Position numbers and translations under genes: made by a program. Shown piece by piece: positions 50,031 to 57,725 of a DNA stretch of 61,970 nucleotides (position 1 is the stretch's first letter; the number at the start of each line of letters is the position of its first letter). The notes under the pieces were generated by a model. That model worked only from the letters and a program-made list of their open reading frames with translations. It was not told the DNA's origin and did no database searches. The DNA comes from VGCC01 sp964495555 (GTDB lineage: Bacteria > Actinomycetota > Actinomycetes > S36-B12): assembly GCA_964495555.1 (NCBI GenBank), contig CAZBWA010000005.1:1-61970 (forward strand). The letters are read 5' to 3'.

Positions 50031-50741
50031 TCAGTTGCCCATACCGAGACCGCCGTCGACCGGGACGACGGCCCCGGTCACATAGGCGGCGTGATCCGAA
50101 CAGAGGAATGCGACGACGCCCGCGATCTCCTCCGCCGAGGCATATCGGCCCAGCGGGATCGCTCCCAGGATCGCTTGTCGTCGCTCGTCGTCGAGTTGCG
50201 CGGTCATCTCGGTGTCGACGAAGCCGGGAGCCACCACGTTGACCGTGATACCGCGGGAGCCGACCTCGCGAGCCAGCGACCGCGCCGCCCCGATCATCCC
50301 CGCCTTGGAGGCGGCGTAGTTCACCTGACCTGCACTGCCCAGCATGGCGACGACCGAGGACATGAACACGATCCTTCCGTGACGTGCACGGATCATGTCC
50401 TTGAGTACTCCCCGCGCAAGTCGGATACCGCCCGCGAGATTCGTCTGGATAACGGAGTCGATGTCCTCATCACTCATCCGCATCAGCAAGGTGTCGGCAG
50501 TGACGCCGGCGTTATTCACCAGGGCGGTGACCGGACCGTGCGCCCGAGCAATGACGTCGAGGGCCGCCGTGATCGACGCCGGATCCGAGACATCCAGGGC
50601 CACAGCATCCAGTCCGTCGGGGGCGATTCCGGATCGGCACCCCACGACGACCTTCCAGCCATCGACGCGAAGTCGCAGTGCGCAGGCGAGACCGATCCCC
50701 CGATTCCCACCGGTGACGAGAGCGACGCGGTTAGCCGTCAC
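50031..50741 (-). CDS. fabG: 3-oxoacyl-ACP reductase (FabG/MabA)
   Basis: A 236-residue short-chain dehydrogenase that reduces beta-ketoacyl-ACP with NADPH in the type II fatty acid synthase. ALVTGGNRGIGLACALRL is the cofactor loop, LVNNAGVTAD is conserved, and the catalytic SSVVAMLGSAGQVNYAASKAGMIG contains the Ser-Tyr-Lys triad. The C-terminus GAVVPVDGGLGMGN is typical of FabG. The GTG start overlaps the end of the TMEM175 gene by 11 bases. Confidence 0.94.
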   Translation of the reverse strand: MTANRVALVTGGNRGIGLACALRLRVDGWKVVVGCRSGIAPDGLDAVALDVSDPASITAALDVIARAHGPVTALVNNAGVTADTLLMRMSDEDIDSVIQTNLAGGIRLARGVLKDMIRARHGRIVFMSSVVAMLGSAGQVNYAASKAGMIGAARSLAREVGSRGITVNVVAPGFVDTEMTAQLDDERRQAILGAIPLGRYASAEEIAGVVAFLCSDHAAYVTGAVVPVDGGLGMGN

Positions 50742-51372
50742 GTGTCAGCCGCTTGTCGTCGAGTCGGGACAGGAGGAGACCCAGGGGGATGAAGCCCAGT
50801 GCCAGCCATGGACCGAAGATAGGGGACACGACGGTCGCGATCCCCACGACGAGGAAACCCACGCCGAAGATGAATCCACGTCGGGGGCTGGCTACCGCCG
50901 CAACCTCCGAGTCCCGCAATTCGGGGTGCCGATCCGCATGGCGTCCGATGAGGGCGGCGGCCCACGACACGAGGGCCAGGTTCGCCCAGTAGAGCAGACC
51001 GGTTCCCCCGAGTCCCTCTCCGCCGGAGTACTCCCCCCCGCTCGTACCGATCCCCTCGCCATACATGGAACTCGTCCAGGGCAGGAGCACGATCGCGATC
51101 AACCAGAGGTTGTTGAGCCAGAAGATGGTGGCGTCGAATGCTCGGAGGCGGTGGAAAACCCGCAGGTGCGCCTGCCACATCACCGCGACCACGATGAAGG
51201 TGAAGCCGAAGGAGATCAACGGACCCGAGTTGTCACTGACCACCTGCCAGACGGTGCTGTCGTCGGAGGCTGGTCGGACGTTGATGATGGGGAGGATGAG
51301 CAGCGTGATGGCGACGGCCGTGACGGCATCGGTGAAACTGACCAGACGGTCGAAGGACCGGTGCTCCCACAT
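50731..51372 (-). CDS. TMEM175-family potassium channel-like membrane protein
   Basis: A 213-residue membrane protein of the TMEM175/DUF1211 family. The first helix carries the family motif as RLVSFTDAVTAVAITLLILP (RxxxF[ST]D). About five further hydrophobic segments follow, including WLNNLWLIAIVLLPWTSSMYG and FIFGVGFLVVGIATVVSPIFG. Bacterial TMEM175 proteins form tetrameric K+ channels. The region between helices contains a Gly-rich loop (GTSGGEYSGGEGLGGTG). It is between the dodecin gene (1 nt) and fabG (11-bp overlap). Confidence 0.85.
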   Translation of the reverse strand: MWEHRSFDRLVSFTDAVTAVAITLLILPIINVRPASDDSTVWQVVSDNSGPLISFGFTFIVVAVMWQAHLRVFHRLRAFDATIFWLNNLWLIAIVLLPWTSSMYGEGIGTSGGEYSGGEGLGGTGLLYWANLALVSWAAALIGRHADRHPELRDSEVAAVASPRRGFIFGVGFLVVGIATVVSPIFGPWLALGFIPLGLLLSRLDDKRLTRDG

Positions 51373-51373
51373 G

Positions 51374-51586
51374 TCAGGAATCCTCGAGTCGGTAGCCCAC
51401 CTTCACCGTGACCTGGAAGTGGTCGACTTCGTTGTTGCGCACGTAACCCCGGATCTGCTCGACCTCGAACCAATCCACGTGTCGACGCTGGTCTCCGGCG
51501 CGGGCCACCGCGTTCCGCACGGCGGCCTCGATGGACTCCTCGGAGGTCCCGACGATCTGCGTGATGCCGTAGGCGCGATCCGCCAC
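51374..51586 (-). CDS. Dodecin family flavin-binding protein
   Basis: A 70-residue dodecin that assembles into a hollow dodecamer storing flavins or CoA-like molecules. It has VADRAYGITQIVGTSEESIEAAVRNAVARAG and the flavin-stacking WFEVEQIRGYV, then the final strand FQVTVKVGYRLED. The GTG at 51586 is preceded by GAGGGGAAC, a good ribosome site, and by TAGGCT as a -10; upstream in-frame codons are not used. It opens the dodecin-TMEM175-fabG-fabI-sixA operon. Confidence 0.92.
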   Translation of the reverse strand: MADRAYGITQIVGTSEESIEAAVRNAVARAGDQRRHVDWFEVEQIRGYVRNNEVDHFQVTVKVGYRLEDS

Positions 51587-51608
51587 GTTCCCCTCCTCGG
51601 TCGCCCTC

Positions 51609-51614
51609 AGCCTA
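51609..51614 (-). promoter_or_regulatory. -10 element (dodecin operon)
   Basis: TAGGCT on the minus strand. A leader of about 16 nt with a GAGGGG ribosome site separates the predicted start of transcription from the GTG at 51586. Confidence 0.5.
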
Positions 51615-51646
51615 GGGCTCACATGGCGGGCCCCGTGATTCCCCCG

Positions 51647-51652
51647 TACCGT
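51647..51652 (+). promoter_or_regulatory. -10 element, leaderless (DUF3099 gene)
   Basis: TACCGT, then 6 nt, then the ATG at 51659. Confidence 0.6.
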
Positions 51653-51658
51653 GGTGGG

Positions 51659-51991
51659 ATGGCAGCGTCCCCAGAGAGTGTGCACACCATCACGGGTGCC
51701 CAGCGGGCTCTCTCGGACGAGCAGACGTCCCGCACCCGCAAGTACCTGCTCTCCATGGGCATCCGGACCGCGTGCGTCCTCGGGGCGATCATCGTCCCCG
51801 GGTGGCCGCGGTGGGTCCTCATCGCCGGGGCGGTCGTCCTACCCTACGTCGCCGTGGTCATCGCGAATGCGGGCAAGTCACGCGATCAGTCGGGGGATCT
51901 CGGCGTTCTCCCCCAGGCGCAGGCCAGCCTCCCGTCGTCGGGGCACGCGATCGAGGGTGTCATCGTCGACTCGGACCGGCCCCTCTCCTAG
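51659..51991 (+). CDS. DUF3099 family membrane protein
   Basis: A 110-residue actinobacterial DUF3099 protein. The N-terminal VHTITGAQRALSDEQTSRTRKYLLSMGIRTACV leads into two closely spaced membrane helices (CVLGAIIVPGWPRWVLIAGAVVLPYVAVVIANAG) and an unstructured C-terminal tail. The function is unknown. The reading frame stays open far upstream, antisense to TMEM175 and dodecin. The leaderless promoter and the start of family similarity place the true start at 51659. Confidence 0.85.
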   Translation: MAASPESVHTITGAQRALSDEQTSRTRKYLLSMGIRTACVLGAIIVPGWPRWVLIAGAVVLPYVAVVIANAGKSRDQSGDLGVLPQAQASLPSSGHAIEGVIVDSDRPLS

Positions 51992-51996
51992 CCGCT

Positions 51997-52002
51997 TATC
52001 CT
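51997..52002 (+). promoter_or_regulatory. -10 element, leaderless (SURF1 gene)
   Basis: TATCCT, then 6 nt, then the GTG at 52009. Confidence 0.55.
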
Positions 52003-52008
52003 GCTGGC

Positions 52009-52731
52009 GTGTGGTCTCTTCTGCGCACCGGTCGCTGGATCGGCTTCACCGCGCTCGTCATCGCCGCCATCGTGGCATTCGGCCTGTTGAGCGCCTGGCA
52101 GTGGAGTCGTGCGGAGGAACGGCGTGCCGAGCGACTCTCGCTGACGGCCCAGGTGACCGCCGAGCCACTGCCGCTGGTCGATATCGAGGGCGACCCCGAG
52201 GAGTACGCGCACGTCGCGGTGCGGGGTGCCTTCATCGAGGGCAGTGATCGACTCGTCCGATCGAAACCCCAGGGAGGGGGCAACGGCTTCTGGGTCGTCT
52301 CGGCCCTGGAGGCCGAGCGCCCCAACGACACCTATGTCTGGGTCGTGCGTGGCTGGATGCCCTCGCAATCGGCGGCCACCTCGGACGTGGTCGTGCCCCC
52401 CGCGCCTGCCGGAATCAGGGAGGTCGAGGGCTACCTGCGGTCCTTCGAAGTGACGGGCCCGACGCCCGAGGACCTGCCCGCGGGTCAAGTCACCGCCGTC
52501 AGCCTCTCCCAACTCCCGCGCATCGAAGGTTCGGCGTTCCCCCAGTGGATCCAGTCGGCACAGGGTGAGGGCGACCTGCTCGCGATCCAACTCCCCGAAG
52601 TCGATGACTCCCGCAACATCTCCTATGCCGTGCAGTGGCTGCTCTTCGCGGCCGTGGCGATGACAGGGTGGTACTTCTTCCTCCGGCGTGAGGCCAAGGA
52701 GGACGCTCAGGCCTCCGAGCCCGCGAACTGA
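52009..52731 (+). CDS. SURF1 family cytochrome oxidase assembly protein
   Basis: A 240-residue SURF1 protein with a membrane helix at each end: WIGFTALVIAAIVAFGLLSAWQW and ISYAVQWLLFAAVAMTGWYFFLRRE. The extracytoplasmic domain has the family patterns YAHVAVRGAFIEGSDRLV, GFWVVSAL and VVRGWMP. SURF1 assists haem a insertion into cytochrome aa3 oxidase, implying aerobic respiration. The GTG is set by TATCCT 6 nt upstream. The last 25 bases overlap the 3' end of the convergent ABC exporter. Confidence 0.9.
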   Translation: MWSLLRTGRWIGFTALVIAAIVAFGLLSAWQWSRAEERRAERLSLTAQVTAEPLPLVDIEGDPEEYAHVAVRGAFIEGSDRLVRSKPQGGGNGFWVVSALEAERPNDTYVWVVRGWMPSQSAATSDVVVPPAPAGIREVEGYLRSFEVTGPTPEDLPAGQVTAVSLSQLPRIEGSAFPQWIQSAQGEGDLLAIQLPEVDDSRNISYAVQWLLFAAVAMTGWYFFLRREAKEDAQASEPAN

Positions 52732-54578
52732 GTCGTATACAGGTCGGAGTACAACCCGCCGCGCCCGATGAGCTCACGGTGCGTTCCCCGTTCCACGATG
52801 CGCCCGTGCGCCACCACCAGGATCTGGTCGGCACGCAGGATCGTCGACAGCCGATGCGCGATGACCAACGATGTCCGATTGGCCAGGGCGGAGTTCAGCG
52901 CCTCCTGGACGAGGACCTCACTCTCGCTATCCAGGTGGGCGGTGGCCTCGTCCAGAATCACGATGCGCGGTGCCTTCAGGAGAACGCGTGCGATCGCCAG
53001 GCGTTGCTTCTCCCCGCCGGACAATCGGTAGCCGCGATCCCCGACGACCGTGTCGAGGCCGTCGGGCAGCGTTTCGATCACGTGCCAGATGTGGGCGGCC
53101 GCACACGCATCGATCATCTGTTCTTCCGAAGCATCGGGATTCACGAAGGCGAGGTTGGCCCGGATGGTGTCGTGGAATAGATGGGAGTCCTGCGTAACGG
53201 CACCGATTGCCCCCCGCAACTCCTGGGGTTCCACCTGCGAGGCGTCCACTCCCCCGATCAGCACCTGTCCGCTGGTCGGGTCGTAGAGGCGCGCAACGAG
53301 CGCCGTGATCGTCGTCTTGCCCGCCCCGCTGGGACCGACCAACGCCGTCATGGTCCCTGCGTCCGCGGTGAAGTCCACGTGCTCCACCACCTCCGTGGGT
53401 GGCCGCTCCACCTCGGCTACCGCGATCGACTCCAGACTCGCGAGACTGACCTCGCGGGCGGTCGGATAGCGGAAGCTCACGTCATCGAAGCGGATGCTGA
53501 GCGGACCCGGGGGAAGCGGACGGGGATGCGCGGGCGGCGCCACGAGCGGGGACAGGTCGAGTACCTCGAAGACCCGATCGAAGGAGACCAGTGCCGTCAT
53601 CACGTCGACGCGCACATTGGATAGTGCCGTGAGCGGGCCGTACATCTGAGCGAGCAGGGCGACCAACGCGATCAGTGTGCCCAGGCTGATGGTCCCCGCA
53701 ATGACCAGGTTGCCTCCGACCCCGTAGGTGAGGGCGGTGGCGAGCGCGGCCACGAGGGTCAGGGCGGTGAAGAAGTACCGGTTCGCCATCGCGATCCGGA
53801 CTCCCGTGTCACGCACGCGTGCGGCCTTCGTGGCAAATGTGGACGCCTCTCGTGCTGGGTCGCCGAAGAGCTTCACGAGAAGTGCCCCGGCCACGTTGAA
53901 CCGCTCGGTCATCTGGGAGGACATGGACGCGTTCGTCTGCATCTGCTCGCGCGTGAGCGTTTGCAGGGCCCTGCCCATGTATCGGGCAGGTAGCAGGAAC
54001 AGAGGAAGCAGCACCAAGGCGAGGAGCGTGATCTGCCACGACAGGGCGAACATGGCAATGAGGACGATGACGAGGGTGATGATGTTGCCCACCACGCCAC
54101 CCAGGGTGGAGGTGAATGCCTGCTGGGCGCCGATCACATCGCTGTTGAGGCGCGACACCAGCGCACCGGTCTGCGCGCGCGTGAAGAAGGCGACCGACTG
54201 ACGTTGGACATGGTCGTAAACCTCCGTACGCAGGTCGTAGATCAACCCTTCTCCGATTCGCGCCGAGTACCACCGGCCGACGAGCCCCAGTCCCGCATCG
54301 GCGAGGGCGAGGATCGCGATCAGGATCGCCGTCCAGGTGACGAGGGATGCATCTCCCACGCTGATCCCGTCGTCCACGATCCGGCGGAACAGGAGGGGCT
54401 GCGCAACTGCCAAGCCGGATGCGATCGTCACGGTCACCAGGAACAGGATGATCAGTGTTCGGTAGGGGCGCGCGTACGTGAGGATCCGCCGGACGACCGG
54501 TCCCTGCAGGCGCGTGCGCGCCACGGATCGGTCACGCGTAAACGACTGGTAGGTCTGCCAAATGTTGTAGTTACTCAT
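52707..54578 (-). CDS. ABC exporter half-transporter (fused membrane and ATPase domains)
   Basis: A 623-residue protein with a six-helix exporter membrane domain (about 40-330) and a C-terminal ATPase: Walker A GPSGAGKTT, Q-loop AVTQDSHLF, signature RLSGGEKQRLAIAR, Walker B IVILDEATAHLD and the His-switch VIAHRLSTI. It probably works as a homodimer exporting a lipid or drug-like molecule; the cargo cannot be inferred. The ATG at 54578 overlaps the enoyl-CoA hydratase stop (ATGA). It is the last gene of the ABC-F/hydratase/exporter operon. Confidence 0.92.
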   Translation of the reverse strand: MSNYNIWQTYQSFTRDRSVARTRLQGPVVRRILTYARPYRTLIILFLVTVTIASGLAVAQPLLFRRIVDDGISVGDASLVTWTAILIAILALADAGLGLVGRWYSARIGEGLIYDLRTEVYDHVQRQSVAFFTRAQTGALVSRLNSDVIGAQQAFTSTLGGVVGNIITLVIVLIAMFALSWQITLLALVLLPLFLLPARYMGRALQTLTREQMQTNASMSSQMTERFNVAGALLVKLFGDPAREASTFATKAARVRDTGVRIAMANRYFFTALTLVAALATALTYGVGGNLVIAGTISLGTLIALVALLAQMYGPLTALSNVRVDVMTALVSFDRVFEVLDLSPLVAPPAHPRPLPPGPLSIRFDDVSFRYPTAREVSLASLESIAVAEVERPPTEVVEHVDFTADAGTMTALVGPSGAGKTTITALVARLYDPTSGQVLIGGVDASQVEPQELRGAIGAVTQDSHLFHDTIRANLAFVNPDASEEQMIDACAAAHIWHVIETLPDGLDTVVGDRGYRLSGGEKQRLAIARVLLKAPRIVILDEATAHLDSESEVLVQEALNSALANRTSLVIAHRLSTILRADQILVVAHGRIVERGTHRELIGRGGLYSDLYTTQFAGSEA

Positions 54579-55336
54579 CCTCGTAACCCGCGCGCGATCT
54601 CGGTGAGGCGGCGCAGCTGGGCCTCTCGCTCCGTGTCCCACGGATCGGATCCCTCCACCACCGCCCGGGCCACCGCCTTGGTCTCTCGAAGCGCGTCGGG
54701 GTTCATGCCCCGCAGGTAGGCCACGAGTTCCTGGGCGGCGGTCTCGGGGTCCGTGGCGACCTGGCTTGCCACACCCCACTCATAGGCCTGACGACCGGTG
54801 ATCGGTAGCCCGGCGAGGAGGGCGACGGACCGCGAGTATCCGAGCGTGGGGATGAGCGATGCAGTGGCGCCGAGGTCGGGGACGATTCCCAGCGCAGCCT
54901 CACGCAGTACGAGCGAGGCGTCGGGATGGACGATCATCAAATCCGCCGCGAGAGCGAGTTGGAAACCTGCACCGATCGCGTTACCGGAGACGACCGCGAT
55001 CACGTGCACCGGCAGGGTGCGCCAGACCCGGAACGCCGCCTGGGCATCCTGGAGGAATGCATCCAGGTCCGCAGGCGACCCCTGCGCGAGGGATGCCAGG
55101 GTGATCCCCGACGACGAGGGATCGAAGAGGCTGCGGTCGAGTCCCGCGCTGAAGTCCGGTGCCGCGCCGTCCACGATCACGAATCTCGTTCCCGCATCGA
55201 TCTCCGCGCCAATACCCCGCAGGTCCTCCATCATCTGGGGTGTCTGAGCATTGCGCCGCTCGGGTCGATCGAGGCGCACCCTAAGGACGTCGGGCTCTTC
55301 ATGCCAGATGCGCAGCCCGCCCGCTGTCGTCCTCAC
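54575..55336 (-). CDS. Enoyl-CoA hydratase/isomerase family protein
   Basis: A 253-residue crotonase-fold protein. The start VLRVRLDRPERRNAQTPQMMEDL and the oxyanion-hole segment VVSGNAIGAGFQLALAADLMIV are typical, and VLREAALGIVPDLGATASLIPTLG follows. Such proteins hydrate or isomerise enoyl-CoA, but substrate and direction are unknown. M. tuberculosis echA12 has the same position next to an ABC-F gene. The GTG overlaps the ABC-F stop, and its own stop overlaps the exporter ATG. Confidence 0.9.
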   Translation of the reverse strand: MRTTAGGLRIWHEEPDVLRVRLDRPERRNAQTPQMMEDLRGIGAEIDAGTRFVIVDGAAPDFSAGLDRSLFDPSSSGITLASLAQGSPADLDAFLQDAQAAFRVWRTLPVHVIAVVSGNAIGAGFQLALAADLMIVHPDASLVLREAALGIVPDLGATASLIPTLGYSRSVALLAGLPITGRQAYEWGVASQVATDPETAAQELVAYLRGMNPDALRETKAVARAVVEGSDPWDTEREAQLRRLTEIARGLRG

Positions 55337-56925
55337 GCCAGTTCCACCAATCCCGTGTAGTCGTCGTTCCAGAGGTCTTCATCGCCGTCGGGCAGGAGCA
55401 CCACTCGCTCCGGGGCCAAGGCTGCCACGGCACCGGGATCGTGGCTCACCAGGACGACTGCCCCGCGGTAGGAGGCGAGGGCCGCGAGTACCTCCAGGCG
55501 GCTGGCGGGGTCCAGGTTGTTCGTGGGTTCGTCGAGCAGGAGGACGTTGGCCCCGGAGACAACGAGGCAGGCCAGGGCGAGGCGGGTCTTCTCTCCCCCG
55601 GACAACACACCCGTCGGCTTGTCCACGGCTGAACCTTGGAAGAGGAAGGACCCGAGCACGGTACGTCGGGCGGTGTCGTCCAGGTCCGGCGCAGCAGAAC
55701 CGAGGGTGCTCAGGACGGTGGCAGAGGGGTCGAGAGTCTCGTGCTCCTGCGCGTAGTAGCCGACCACCGCGCCGTGGCCCCGTTGCACCTCCCCCGTGTC
55801 CGCGACGTCCACACCCGCCAGGATCCGGAGCAGAGTCGTCTTCCCCGCGCCGTTGAGCCCGAGGATCACGACGCGCGAGCCCCGATCGATGGCCAGGTCG
55901 ATGTCGGTGAACACCTCGACCGAGCCGTACGACTTCGACAGGCCGGTTGCCTCGAGGGGCACACGCCCGCACGGTCGTGGATCGGGAAATCGCAGTTTCG
56001 CCACCCGATCTTTGCGTCGCTCGGCCTCGACCCCTTCGACGAGACGATCGGCGCGTTTGAGCATCGATTGGGCCGCCTTCGCCTTGGTCGCTTTCGCGCG
56101 CATCCGCTCCGCCTGCGAGCGCAGGGCCTCCGCCTGTTGCTCGGCATTGCGTCGTTCCCGCTTGCGCCGGCGCTCATCGGCCTCGCGCGCCGTGAGGTAG
56201 TTCTTCCAGGACATGGCGTACTGGTCGATGACGTGGCGTTGCGCGTCCAGGTGCCAGACCTTGTTCACGGTCGCCTCGAGTAGTTCCGTGTCGTGACTGA
56301 TGACGATGAATCCGCCCTGGTAGCCGGCTAGGAATCCCCGCAACCAGCGGATGGAGTCAGCATCCAGGTGGTTCGTTGGCTCGTCGAGAAGGAGGATGTC
56401 GGCGCCGCTGAACAGGATGCGCGCCAACTCGATGCGCCGTCGCTGGCCTCCTGACAGGGTTCCCAGCTCCTGCTCGAGGACTCGCGACGGAAGGCCCACG
56501 GACGCCGCGATCGAGGCCGCCTCGGACTCGGCGGCGTATCCGCCACGCGCTTCGAACTCGGCCTCGGCACGGGCGTAGCGATCTGCGAGGAGCACGGGAT
56601 CCGAGCCCTGCGCCATCTCCCCCCGCAGGTGGTCCAAACGAGCGAGGACATCCGCCATTCCCCGCGCGGACAGGATGCGATGGCGCGCAGACTCGTGCGG
56701 GTCGGCACTCCGAGGATCCTGGGGCAGGTAACCGACCGACCCTCGGGAATCCACCTGGCCTTCGGCAGGCACACCCTCCCCCGCCAGCACCCGCGTAAGC
56801 GTCGTCTTCCCCGCACCATTCCGGCCCACGAGGCCGATCCGATCGCCACGATCCACCTGGAGGATGTCGGCTTCGAGGAGGAGCTCAGGCCCCGCGCGCA
56901 ACTGGATACCCGAGGCGCGAATCAT
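55333..56925 (-). CDS. ABC-F family ribosome-associated ATPase
   Basis: A 530-residue protein with two ABC domains and no membrane helices. Domain 1 has GLVGRNGAGKTTL and TLSGGQRRRIELARIL. Domain 2 has ILGLNGAGKTTLL and VLSGGEKTRLALACL. They are joined by a long charged helical linker (about 250-300: EADERRRKRERRNAEQQAEALRSQAERMRAKATKAKAAQ), which reaches into the ribosome in this family. ABC-F proteins act as translation factors or antibiotic-resistance proteins. This type is the Rv1473 position. A TACGAT hexamer lies 9 nt before the ATG. Confidence 0.93.
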   Translation of the reverse strand: MIRASGIQLRAGPELLLEADILQVDRGDRIGLVGRNGAGKTTLTRVLAGEGVPAEGQVDSRGSVGYLPQDPRSADPHESARHRILSARGMADVLARLDHLRGEMAQGSDPVLLADRYARAEAEFEARGGYAAESEAASIAASVGLPSRVLEQELGTLSGGQRRRIELARILFSGADILLLDEPTNHLDADSIRWLRGFLAGYQGGFIVISHDTELLEATVNKVWHLDAQRHVIDQYAMSWKNYLTAREADERRRKRERRNAEQQAEALRSQAERMRAKATKAKAAQSMLKRADRLVEGVEAERRKDRVAKLRFPDPRPCGRVPLEATGLSKSYGSVEVFTDIDLAIDRGSRVVILGLNGAGKTTLLRILAGVDVADTGEVQRGHGAVVGYYAQEHETLDPSATVLSTLGSAAPDLDDTARRTVLGSFLFQGSAVDKPTGVLSGGEKTRLALACLVVSGANVLLLDEPTNNLDPASRLEVLAALASYRGAVVLVSHDPGAVAALAPERVVLLPDGDEDLWNDDYTGLVELA

Positions 56926-56934
56926 GACGCGCCG

Positions 56935-56940
56935 ATCGTA
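56935..56940 (-). promoter_or_regulatory. Candidate -10 element (ABC-F gene)
   Basis: TACGAT on the minus strand, 9 nt from the ATG at 56925, the same spacing as metH. It lies in the short gap after sufT. Confidence 0.4.
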
Positions 56941-56947
56941 CGTGTGA

Positions 56948-57274
56948 CTAGACGTTGAACCCGAGGGAGCGCAGCATGTCGCGACCATCCTCGGTGATTT
57001 TGTCCGGGCCCCACGGAGGCATCCAGACCCAGTTGATCCGGAAGTCTGTGACCACCGGGGACAGCGCCATGCGTGTTTGATCCTCGATCACGTCGGTCAG
57101 CGGGCAGGCAGCCGACGTCAACGTCATATCCACGGTGGCGATATTCGAGTCATCGACCGAGACTCCGTAGACCAGGCCGAGGTCCACCACGTTGATCCCC
57201 AACTCCGGATCGACGACGTCCTTGAGGGCCTCGAGGACGTCGTCCTCACTGGCCTGCGTAGGCGCTTCACTCAT
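56948..57274 (-). CDS. sufT: SufT / MIP18-like iron-sulfur assembly factor
   Basis: A 108-residue DUF59 protein. The core EALKDVVDPELGINVVDLGLVYGVSVD and LTSAACPLTDVIEDQ, with its single Cys, are the family hallmark; DKITEDGRDMLRSLGFNV is the typical actinobacterial C-terminus. SufT matures Fe-S proteins, helping the SUF pathway under high demand. The ATG overlaps the end of sufU by 8 bases. It is the last gene of the suf operon. Confidence 0.93.
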   Translation of the reverse strand: MSEAPTQASEDDVLEALKDVVDPELGINVVDLGLVYGVSVDDSNIATVDMTLTSAACPLTDVIEDQTRMALSPVVTDFRINWVWMPPWGPDKITEDGRDMLRSLGFNV

Positions 57275-57725
57275 TCCCGTCCACCTCCACCGTGATCCCT
57301 GCTTTCACTTCCGCGTCGCGCAACGCCATCCAGGGAAGCAGTGCGCACTTGATTCGCGCGGGGTACTTCGAGACCCCAGCGAACGCGACGGCATCACCCA
57401 GCACATCCTCATCGGGCTCGCCGGCACCCTTCGACCGCATCAACTCGCGGAACGCGGCACTGACCTGCTCCACCTGCGTCAGGCCCTGCCCATCCACCAG
57501 TTCACTGAGGACGCTGGCACTCGCCTGGGAGATCGAACACCCCTGACCCTCGTAGCCCACCCGGAGGTTCCCCTCCGCGTCGACGGCGACCGTCACCGTG
57601 ACCTCGTCACCACACGTCGGATTGACCTGATGGCTCTCGCCCTGGGGCTCCGGCAAAAGCCCCTGTCCCCGCGGATTCTTGTAGTGGTCGAGGATGATCT
57701 CCTGGTACAGGCTGTCGACGTCCAT
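57267..57725 (-). CDS. sufU: SufU, zinc-dependent sulfurtransferase
   Basis: A 152-residue SufU that takes persulfide sulfur from SufS and delivers it to the SufBCD scaffold. The zinc ligands are visible: Cys38 (TCGDE), Asp40, Cys63 (GCSISQASASVL) and Cys127 (KCALLPW). The ATG at 57725 shares one base with the sufS stop (TGATG). A GTG one codon upstream overlaps it as GTGA and is an equal alternative. Confidence 0.94.
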   Translation of the reverse strand: MDVDSLYQEIILDHYKNPRGQGLLPEPQGESHQVNPTCGDEVTVTVAVDAEGNLRVGYEGQGCSISQASASVLSELVDGQGLTQVEQVSAAFRELMRSKGAGEPDEDVLGDAVAFAGVSKYPARIKCALLPWMALRDAEVKAGITVEVDGNE

